Source of the DNA: Luidia sarsii
Taxonomy: Eukaryota > Echinodermata > Asteroidea > Paxillosida > Luidiidae
Length of the DNA: 64,000 nucleotides
NCBI GenBank assembly: GCA_949987565.1
Contig: OX465105.1
Coordinates: 17,324,137 to 17,388,136 of the forward strand
Reading direction: 5' to 3'
Part shown: positions 15,201-23,800 of the stretch, one piece after another
Numbering within the stretch: the stretch's first letter is position 1
Layout: the number at the start of each line of letters is the position of its first letter
The notes under the pieces: generated by a model
Seen by the model: only the letters and a program-made list of their open reading frames with translations
What the model was told of the DNA's origin: nothing
Databases searched by the model: none
Position numbers and translations under genes: made by a program

Positions 15201-18200
15201 TTCGGCCTTTGAGAAAGGTTTTGCTAGGATTGAAACATCAGGCCCTCAACAAGTTTGTAAGCAGCTTGCAATATCTTTGTTCAGTACTCTGGTCTACAGT
15301 AAGGTTGTTTGATATCCAAAATTTCTGCCTCCGATATAGCGTTGAGAAAATATCAAGATATCTGTTGGCTTCGGGTTTTTTGTTGTTTTTGCTAACGAAA
15401 GCTAAATCGCTCTTCAAGAGCTCTCTGATGGCTGCACAATAAAGGCCTACATGATAATGGGATTAGCCAACCAACCTTTTTTGATATCGCGATAACGATT
15501 TATCGAGAATGTCGTGATATCCTATAACATGCTCGATAAGACAATCGTCAGAAAGCAGCATCGCGATATCGATAAATATCCTGATATCCTGATATCGAAC
15601 AACCCTAGTCTAGAGACGATGGAGCATGGAAACAGAAACTGGCCCCTCTGGAAGTCTAAACGGCAGAAAGGTCTGTTTGCTGGAGAGGGGTCTCCATGGA
15701 GCATTCCTTGTTTACTTACCACCTCTCGGCGAGTGTACCGGAAGAAAGTAAAAAGTAGGCAACGAGGAAGGACAAGGAGTAACAGATCCCTGCGGCTCCG
15801 AGTATCAATGACTGTTTGGAGGACGGAAGAAAAAAAAAGGACAGAGGCAGAGATCAAGCACAACACACAAAGCCCTGCAAAACACTTAACCGTATGTCTC
15901 CTCTCAAAAATGAGGAGGGCCAGACGTTTAAATCCTAGCAGGACCTTTCTCAAAAGGTCCTGCTTGGATTAAACCATCAGGCCCTCTACATTTGTATTTT
16001 GGTCATTTAAAGGTAGGGCACACCGTTTGCGAAGGTGAAAGAAGCGTTTCCATTAGTTTTGGCTCAATTCGTCAACCATGTCATGAAAAAAACCCCGCGG
16101 AAACAAAATTAAATGCTAACATTTCTCAGACATAGAGGATGGTATTTGGAAAAGGAACTATTTGTTTCAACAATCGCTCCACAGAACAATCGTTGGAAAT
16201 TCAACAATTTTCAAGTGTTAAAATTTAACAAACTTAAAAAATGAGCAAGGAAATGTTCAGAAATGGTGTACCCTCCCTTTATGTTGGTTAGCAGTTAGCA
16301 CCATCATTTCCCATGGAGAAGCATGGGAGTTGCTAGTCGGGAAGGATCTAGCATGTTTTATGGAGACGGCACTCTTGCACAGTGAGCAACAAGAGAGCAA
16401 CTGTAGCATTCAGCCACTGGATGATACACTGAATATTGCACTGCAGGACCTTAGTGGAACAACACTGCCACCATTGACGTCTGTCAAGTTAAGGATGAAT
16501 AAATGATATAAAAAACTGGTAACACGAGTGACACGGATCGACTCGACACCTTCTCAACGTAACTTGAAAAGAATGACAGAGTTGAGATTCTGATCAATGT
16601 TGCGGTTCTCCTATCTGACAGACAAATACGACTGAAGAAAAAAACACATGTTAATCAGAAATGAGGCAATCATTACTATTCCATGACCCTGGAAACATCT
16701 ATGATTTAGTCACAGGCTCTTTTCAGAGCCACACTCCTACAGGGAAGACTTATATGGTCTGACTTTGGTGTCACCGTAAACTTTGTGCTACTAGTACTAC
16801 TGTACCATTCACAACTTCAAATTTGATTCATACTACAGTACCGGTACCCTAAGGTATGATACCTTGCAATGCCCAAACAGTTCAAATCACATGTAGCTAA
16901 GACAAGAATCTTCAATACCCCTCAGATTCAAGACTAGATGTATTGGGGGTGGAGGATGTGAAGACATCTACCAAGATGTTTTAAACTTCCTACCAGAATC
17001 TTCTTAACTTCAAACCGAATATAGACTAAATGAACTCTCGAGCTGCACATTAGAACATTGAATTTCATTTGGAGACAGCCGAGCAGTCTGTCATATGTCA
17101 AGGGCAGTTCCTACAGGAAACACTGCTAGCTTCCTGCTACAACATTACATAGACGACCACAACTAATGTGAAAGGAACCTGTGGTCTAGTTGGAAAGTCT
17201 CTCTGGGTCTTACACAAAATACTGTGCCTTACCCGCATATGAAAGGTATGGCGCCGGGCATTCACAAACCTCAACTATCAAAATTAAGTGGGCCTGACGT
17301 TTCGATCCTAGCAGGACCTTTCTCACAGGCAGAGAAAGGTCCTGCTAGGATCGAAACGTCAGGCCCACTCAATTTTAAGATTTGCATTTTGGTAATTTTA
17401 GTCAGTAGTCAGTAAGGATTTTTGTATATCAAACCTCAACTATGTACAAATGTGTAGCGAAACAACTGCTGACAGGCAGTCTGTGATCATTTCACTTGTT
17501 AAATCCATGATCTATATATCCAGAACACAATGCCATGCTTGGATGGCATCACATTGCTCAAGTACAAAATGTGACACAGACTGGGAGCCTTTGTAATAGA
17601 ACACCACTGCTTCTGCTTCAGCTACATCTTTGACTCTGGCTCAGGCTCTGGCAACATTTCCAACACCCACTTTACAGCAGAATATAATGCACATCGGAAT
17701 ACAGCCTGGGGTTTTTTTTCCACAGTTTTGAGATGGTGGTTTCAACCTGGACACCGGTACCTGTGATTTTCGGCTGCTGGATAATGGCGATCAAACCAGG
17801 CGCCAATTTCACTAACGCTTTGCGATTATAGCATACGCCAAAATCGATCGCTAAGTCTGAAATCCATCACAACTTAGCGATGGATTTCAGACTTAGCGAT
17901 CGATATTGGCGTTAGTGAAATCGGCCCCTGGTTTGATCGCCATTATCCAGCAGCTGAAAATCGCAGGCAATGGTGACCAGGTTGAAACCATTGTCTCAGA
18001 ACTGTGGCAAAAAAGCCTGCATTCTGATGTGCATTGCGATGATTGCAAAGCATTAGTGAAACAGGCACAAGAGCCAAAGCCAAAGTTAAAGCCAGAGCCA
18101 TAGCAGGAGCCGGAGCCAAAAGCTGTGATCTACGAAAGGCCCCCCGTGCATGTCAGTCACACCACGTACCTTCATCAGGAATGGCTGCTCGTCAATCTGC

Positions 18201-19993
18201 TCGGCCACCCTACTGCTCGTCCTCACAGACACGCGCACCACCTCCACCGCCTCAATGGTCAGAAAGACGGGCTCCGACAGCCAGATGAACTTGTCGTAGA
18301 CCCAGAGGAACAGGTACGGGACCACGGTGATGGGAAAGGCCAGGAGCACACAGAACAAGGCAGTCTGAAAGAACGGGACCAATGACACCTGCAGTGCAAA
18401 TAGAGGAAAGACACCACGTCGATGAGGCAGTTGGCCTCAATCAGGAGGACTACTTGTTTCAATGATCGATGCTATTTCTGATACATTCTCTGTCAATATC
18501 ACAGATCCTTTGATGAGAATCTTGCTTTACTGTTGTTATGTTAAATATACCACTTATTCATGAAATCCTTTTTTTTTTATTTCACCCAGCAACATATTTA
18601 TGCATACAAACCAGCATTCTTGCAGTAAAGAATACACGAGACAAAATTAATGCACACATGATATTCAAACTCCTAAGTCAATAGTGCTCAAGGGTCTTTT
18701 GGAAAACAGCTCATAACTTGAATGCTTTTCATGATAATTCAGGAAAAGCATGAGACTCAATCCTCATAATAACAATCCAAAGAAGAAAAGCTTAATAAGT
18801 AAGATGTGAAGTCTTGAAAAGTGGAGTGCCTCATTTTATTTCCAAAAGCTTTGCAGTAACACCATGTCGAGATATCCTTCCTGGTACAAATGTGTAAATC
18901 TCAAAGTCGAAAATATTGAAAAACCAAGTATCCATTCAGTGTTTATTCATAGCAGTGCAATGATGTTTGTGTTGTAATCAATAGTCCATGACGGAGTCAT
19001 ATTCAGGGGGTGAGGGGGAGGGGGTAGTCACTAACACTGTGCAATTCTGACTTGCTGACAACTGACCCACATCACAGCACTTAAATAATACAAATTACAA
19101 TAGACACTGTGCGATCCAGTAGCAAAATGTTTAACAGGTGCAATAATTCTTACTTTCAACTGAGCACTGACAGCTGACCCCACAGACTTTTCTATTCAAA
19201 GTTACTTTACACTGAAAAAAGTGTGGGCATATCATGGTGTTTTGTTACTGAAACTTGTTATGGTAACCATAAAATGAATACATGGTCCTACTCAATATGA
19301 TCTCCAACAAAGTCCTTCATAGTTCCATTTCACAATAGCATTGATTTACAAAACAACTGTGCCTTGTAAACACTCTGAAAGTAAAACAACATTTGTCAGT
19401 CAGCTCTGAATAGTACATTATGGAACTTGGTAACAAGTGCAGAAGCAGCACACTGCCAGCACCCATGACTAGTATAGGGATGAGCAATTTCACTAATGTC
19501 TAATACAGTATTAATACTACTACTAGTACTAGTACTACTACTGAACATTTGTCAGACTGTACAATATCCACCATGTCAACTGCCACATAATTATAAGCAT
19601 TAGCAAATTGAACTCTTTTCAGATGCAGATCTTTATTATTATTATTATTAATGACTGAATCCAGAACTAGCCTACTTCCAACTGCTAGATGAGTTTTGAG
19701 TAATGAGTAGGCCTAATGTTTACAAGCTTCATGAATAAGAATTGCTCAAGTTAATGTTGTATTTCTAAGGCTTGGGTATTGGAAACAAAAGTTTAGGGGT
19801 CACTGGAAAAGGATTACCACCTTAAAAAAGGCTTAGTGTACGTCTCATGCATGAGTACTGTGGTTTTGTGTGGAGGAAAGGCAATGACAAGGGGCAATGC
19901 CAAATTGCCAATGCTACTGCTAGTACTACTACTAGTGCTTGTAGTACTACCACTACTACTACTACTACTAGTACTAGAACTACTCACTACTAG

Positions 19994-20031
<38 letters not shown>

Positions 20032-20501
20032 GTACTACTACTACTACTAGTAGTACTACTACAGTACTACTACTAGTACTAGTACTAGGGCCAGAGCCTA
20101 TCAAAATTCAAATCATGTTCCAATGACAACGCCCACATTTCAATCAAACTAGTACTAGTAGTAGTGTAGTACTACTACTAGTAATAAACATAATAAAAGG
20201 AGGTTCACTGAATTGGAAAATCCTTCCATCGAGATATTTACACAAAAGACAACACATTTGATACATGTAGTCCTTACTATTAGTATTACTACTCAGAATA
20301 GGACTAGGAGTAGAGTTAGTAGAGTGGGGACTAGTCTGTACTCACAAGCACATTGGGCAATGCAGCCACCACCAGTGTGTGTAACATCATCAGAAGTGAC
20401 AAGCGCAGGACTACCTCGGGCCCGCAGAACGACCCAAAAAGTGGCATCGTTATGAGGAAAGTCAGCGGCACAATGGACAGACATTCTCTCGGAATGCACA
20501 T
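204..20501 (-). CDS. Unrecognised multi-pass membrane protein, 5' seven exons (3' end outside window)
   Basis: I assembled seven exons by splice site and phase: 20501-20346 (ATG start), 18388-18170, 15811-15720, 11159-11095, 9812-9698, 1617-1556 and 331-204. Every junction has AG/GT borders and the phases chain without error (156, 219, 92, 65, 115, 62 and 128 nt), giving 279 residues so far. The last donor at 203-202 sends the gene off the left edge. The protein is strongly hydrophobic: segments lie at about residues 8-28, 30-52, 54-80, 126-150, 157-178 and 183-200, and again in the last exon (LFSASFLCLVTIRVLSVIH). A polar stretch after the WVYDKFIWLSEPVF motif (EVVRVSVRTSSRVAEQIDEQ) probably faces a soluble compartment. 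I do not recognise the family, so no function is given. The intron before exon 6 is about 8 kb; the others are full of foldback repeats. It is divergent from TRMT44. Confidence 0.8.
3470..3700. promoter_or_regulatory. Candidate conserved noncoding element in the 8-kb intron
   Basis: Dense, non-repetitive sequence with an octamer-type ATTTGCAT (near 3579) next to GTAATCAT, and a GC-rich core rich in GGCC. It has no splice-framed ORF that joins the gene. Its composition differs sharply from the simple-sequence flanks. The call is by texture and motif only. Confidence 0.35.
4120..4320. promoter_or_regulatory. Second candidate regulatory block in the same intron
   Basis: Complex AT-rich sequence with homeobox-type cores (AATTACTTAAT, AATCAATTTAG, CATTAG) and a TCACGTCGCG stretch, without tandem repeats or a usable ORF. 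It resembles a developmental enhancer in texture. No direct proof from one sequence. Confidence 0.25.
7335..7640. mobile_element. Foldback repeat cluster: family A half-element plus family B palindrome
   Basis: 7337-7380 is a family A arm (GGCCTGATGTTTTGATCCTA...). It adjoins a near-perfect palindrome at about 7389-7446 (TTTGGGTAGTGTGTACTCTG and its complement) and then a family B tail ending GGTGTCACCGCAAACCT. The elements are nested or abutting. Confidence 0.6.
9015..9440. mobile_element. Two degenerate family A foldback copies
   Basis: Arms related to GGCCTGACGTTTCGATCCTAG occur at 9022-9050, 9080-9120 and 9296-9345. The second copy has the usual tail ending GCAGTTTGCAA. They lie in the intron between exons 5 and 6 of the membrane-protein gene. 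Confidence 0.55.
9612..9675. repeat. G-rich and (GAG)n simple repeat
   Basis: A G-rich tract passes into a (GAG/GAGGAG)n run ending about 20 bp below the donor of exon 5 (9698) on the minus strand. Confidence 0.75.
10095..10290. mobile_element. Family B foldback element
   Basis: Long inverted repeat: the left arm runs from AGGTTTGCTGTGACACC through AATTCTCTTTT and GTGAGTATGTGTGG to GGTTCT-type sequence; the right arm mirrors it to GGTGTCACCGCGAACCT. The centre is GAACCGGGAGCTCCTCTGGTTC. Other copies lie at 14.7, 16.7, 23.5, 42.0, 59.9 and 61.3-61.7 kb. Confidence 0.7.
10749..10905. mobile_element. Family D foldback element (TTACGATGCATCGTAA core)
   Basis: The ends GGATTTCACAAAGCC and TTTGGTGAAATC are inverted repeats. 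The interior carries the palindrome TTACGATGCATCGTAA and repeated CATCGTAAG motifs. The same element recurs at 45.6, 54.3, 54.6 and 61.5 kb. Confidence 0.65.
11320..11375. mobile_element. Family A foldback arm
   Basis: A single arm reading GGGCCTGATGTTTTTATCCTAGCAGGACC is visible, followed by the usual CTCCAAGGCAAAG end. No opposite arm seen. Confidence 0.55.
13105..13300. repeat. (GATT)n and (CATC)n tetranucleotide microsatellites
   Basis: A degenerate (TGAT)n run at about 13109-13190 is followed by (CATC)n at about 13201-13240 and more (GATT)n near 13275. Intronic. Confidence 0.8.
14698..14930. mobile_element. Family B foldback element
   Basis: Starts AGGTTTGCGGTGACACC, contains GGTTCTGAAAAGAACCGG and a GTTTCAAACAGT...CTTCAGGAGA spacer, and ends with the complementary arm ACTCACAAAAGAGAAG...ACTGCAAACCT. 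It is closely related to the copies at 10.1 and 23.5 kb. Confidence 0.7.
15000..15310. mobile_element. Degenerate family A copies
   Basis: Two arms (15017-15035 and 15215-15245) carry GCTAGGATCGAAAC-CTCAGGCCC-type ends and the GTCAGCAAGCAGTTTGCAAC tail. They lie in the intron upstream of exon 3 of the membrane gene. Confidence 0.5.
15905..16010. mobile_element. Family A foldback element
   Basis: Two complementary arms (GTTTAAATCCTAGCAGGACC and GGTCCTGCTTGGATTAAAC) face each other about CTCAAAAG. They lie just upstream, on the minus strand, of exon 3 (15811-15720) of the membrane-protein gene. Confidence 0.6.
17280..17430. mobile_element. Family A foldback element, nearly intact
   Basis: The arms AAATTAAGTGGGCCTGACGT and its complement flank a short centre. 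The right side continues into the family tail (GATTTGCATTTTGGTAATTT, then TTTTTGTATATC). This is one of the two best preserved copies. Confidence 0.75.
17688..18034. mobile_element. Long foldback element with an open frame in both arms
   Basis: Two arms of about 165 bp meet near 17870. The centre is the palindromic GATCGCTAAGTCTGAAATCC motif. Outer landmarks pair at 17688 (ATGCACATCGGAAT) and 18034 (ATTCTGATGTGCAT). Read outward from the centre, both arms encode the same peptide (ALVK-APGLIAIIQQ-KI-G-G-QVET), open through each arm. It sits 135 bp from the donor of exon 2 of the membrane-protein gene. The origin of the encoded frame is unknown. Confidence 0.6.
19910..20200. repeat. (CTA/TAC)n trinucleotide microsatellite
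   Basis: Long (ACT)n/(TAG)n tract with interspersed CTAGTAC junctions that flip the reading, so parts are self-complementary. It lies in intron 1 of the membrane-protein gene, about 150 bp below exon 1. Confidence 0.85.
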
Positions 20502-20807
20502 GCTGAGTGCCGACCGTTTACCAGTTCTCCTCCAGCGCGTCCTTCGGACTCGGGAAGGCGGTCGTAAATCGACTTTTTGGAGAAAGATGCGCGGTTCCCA
20601 GCTGCCTTGAGGTGGCAGACGACATGCTTGTTCGAATTTCGCAGCAGTCACTATCACGTGAATCCTTCCCAGCATGCAACAAAAAAACCAAGATGGCGCC
20701 GCCCATGAGATTAGATCCAGGAACAAATTGCGTGCACTAAAAAGTGGTATTTTTAGTCGTTGAAAAAGCTTGTTTACTGGAATAAAACTAAAAGGTAACA
20801 GGTAACC
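20502..20807. promoter_or_regulatory. Bidirectional promoter between membrane-protein gene and TRMT44
   Basis: The two start codons are 306 bp apart and divergent. Within about 45 bp lie an E-box TCACGTGA (20653-20660), a ZNF143/Staf-like TTCCCAGCATGC (about 20666-20677) and a YY1-like CCAAGATGGCGCC (about 20688-20700). This set is typical of TATA-less housekeeping promoters. No TATA box is evident. The sites are matched by eye. Confidence 0.65.
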
Positions 20808-23800
20808 ATGGAAGCCATAAACTGGGAGGAATTGGGAAGCGTCGAGAGTGTATGCGAGGAAAGGACGTTCATGAAAGCCATCGATATCTGGCTGCAGAAA
20901 CCGCACGTTGTCAATCGCAGACTTACCGGTGCGGTAGTGTTGCACAAAATGCACACAGACGCTGCCAACGATCAAATAGCACGTCTTATCGCGCAATTTT
21001 CCCCCTGCAGTCGAAGCACCGTTGCCGAGGGAACGCCCTCGTCACAAAACAAGAAATATGCCAAGGAAGGGTGCAGTGACAATTGTAGTTCAAACAGAAA
21101 CGCAAGGTTTGAACTTTGTGTTAGGAAGCTCATTCCGAGACCGTGCGGACATGGAGTTGGAGAGGAAACAATTAATGAGTTAATTGTTATTGGTAAGAAA
21201 TCAGCTAGTTGTGGAAAATTGTGGGAAAAGGCTGTAGCCAAGCTAGGCTCAGAAGAGTGCGTGCTTCACGTCGATGAGTTTTATAATGAATGAATTTTTA
21301 AATTTTACTTGAATGGAAAGAACCAAATAACTTGGAACATTTACTTTATGCCTTTAAAGATGAAAACAATGCCTGAATTGATTTTCATTATCCGCCAGAT
21401 CACAGGGAAAGAACGGCAACATTTGTCCCTCTGCAAGATCCCCCAGAAGAAACGACATCCCCCGCCATCAATGATTGCAAGAAAATTGGACTCCAGACGG
21501 CTTACAGGATAGATTTTCTGTCTGAGAATTCCAGGTTTGTCCGGGGGGAACAATTTTCATTTTCAATTATCCAAAACATACAGTACACAGACTACTGATA
21601 TTTTGAATACAAAGTGCATATGATTTATGAGTACCATTCCTTTCCTTTACTTTCCTTTATTTAAAAATTTGTATAAGATAAATACTGAAATTGTAATATA
21701 TCAATGGTTGACTGTGGCGATTTTACTCCATCATACGACCTCGGTTTTAAAGTAAAATCTTGCCAATTCGGATGTGTGTTGGAGGTACATGTAGCTAGTG
21801 TTTTTTTTTTTGTGTAATTGATGATGGCTTTTGTCTCGTTTTTGAATCTTGAACATTGCAGGATTGTCCTCCACATTTCCGAGGGTTACCGAGAGCCAGC
21901 GTCCCCTGCCTCGGCCGTGTTTTGGCCGACGCGAGCCTGGCTGCGGGACTGCCTGCTACCCAAGGTAGCCAAGTGGGCTGCAGAGGTCAGTCCTGATGCC
22001 GCTGTGCGGCCCTCCCAAGCTCTGGTGTCAATGGAGCGTTACAGCGCCCTCTATGGGCAGCTGAAAAGAAAGTACGGGGCCAAGTTCGTCAAGGTGGGTT
22101 TTTCAACAGTTTTTCAACAGTTTTTTTCCTTCATATGGTTTGGCAGTATCAACATTCATCTCTATGCATTCCCTATAATGTATATATATGATGATTTTCA
22201 AGAGAATGAAATGTATACATTATAAAAATAACTACCGGTAATAATAATACGTAACACTTTTTAAGTGCATCATTGCCTTTCTACAAATTACTAACCACAA
22301 TTACCGTATTCAAAATATAAATCTTTACTTTTTTCAATAAATCATATATGCATCTTACATGTGCATGTATAGAAGATGTTTGTGATGTGACTTTTAAAGG
22401 GTTGATGCAATATGCACCAGCTGAATCCTATAGCTCTCATTGTTTGATCAGATATGGCCAGAGAACACTGACCCGTTGAAGTTTGTATATGAGGATGTCG
22501 CCATAGCAACCTACCTCATCGTGCTCTGGGAGCAGGAACAGGCGGAGAAGGGGCTAGAGAAGTTCCAGTCCTTTGTGGACCTGGGCTGTGGGAATGGACT
22601 GCTAGTCCACATCCTGAACAGCGAAGGCGTAAGTTACTTCGCGAAATTTGTAAAATGAAGCGCAAATTGTACCGGTTCTTCATATCTGTGGTTTGCACTA
22701 CCAATGAACAATGCTGTAATAAGAAGAGCATGATAATTGTGCGGTACTTTATACTGAACAGATGTTGCATGGTTCTTTCAGAAGGGTAATGTTTAAGCGA
22801 GCAATAAAGCTGTTTGACTCCTCTCACCCGTACACTCTGTCTCTTCTAAGATGTAGAACAAGGAGGTATCAGAACAGCTTCTTCCCAGTCCCACGTTCTG
22901 CATCTCTTTGGAATTCCCTTCCTAGTTCATGTTTCCCACCTTTTCATGATCTGGCCGACTTTAAGAGGAGTGTCAATTTCTATCTCCAGCTTTCCTGAGT
23001 TACTCCCTATCTCGTTCCTTCCTAAGCCCTTATTTTGGGCGAAAATGGTTTTGAACATTCAAATATCTTACTGCATGAAAGACAAGTTTACAACCAATTT
23101 TTTCATTGGCTCATTGGACAAATGAGAAACAAAACTCAACATGTCTATTTCTTCGCGTAACCATAAAACTCAAGGTTTTTGGCAATAGAGATGGTTCCTG
23201 AAATTGGCCACTTTTTTTAGAATAAGGAAGAGTCAGCAACATTGCAACATCGTTGAATCACTTGAGAAAAAAATAAATCAATGCGTTCATTGCAGTATCC
23301 TGGAAAAGGCGTGGATCTGAGAAGACGCAAGATCTGGGATCTCTATGGGCCTGGCACCCATCTGGAAGAGTGCTCCATCACGCCCTCTGATGAGTTTCTC
23401 TTCTCCGACTCTGATTGGCTGATTGGCAACCACTCTGATGAGCTGACGCCATGGATACCAGTTATGGCGGCTAGGTACTGTATTCGAAAGTCTTGAAATC
23501 ATAAGGAGTAGGTTTGAGACACCATGCAAAGTTTCTCTTTTGTGAGTATGTGTGGTTCTGAAAAGAACCGGAGGAACTTGATGTTTCAAACAGTATACTC
23601 TATTTGTCTTCAGGAGATGAAGTATACTGTTCGAAAGTTCTTCTGCTATCCTCACCATGAAAACCTTCAAATTTCATCTAGAAATTATCTTGTGTATTTG
23701 TGGGCCTCATTTTCTCTCTTTTTGAATTGGGGGACAAGTTGAAAGGCACTATACACTAAAAACATAAAGAAGAGTATTAAATAATTGAGATTTTCCACTT

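Noticed and set aside
20331..20996. 221-codon minus-strand ORF as one exon
   Set aside because: Most of it is antisense to TRMT44 exon 1 and the shared promoter; only 20501-20346 fits the spliced membrane-protein gene.
21193..21293. Extension of TRMT44 exon 1 to the stop at 21293
   Set aside because: It ends in a stop and does not connect to exon 2; using the GTAAGA at 21193 and the acceptor before 21399 restores one continuous frame. The 34 extra codons look coding-like but are best taken as intron.
21372..21377. In-frame TGA near 21373 as selenocysteine or a frameshift in TRMT44
   Set aside because: It lies in the intron under the chosen splice model, so no recoding is needed.
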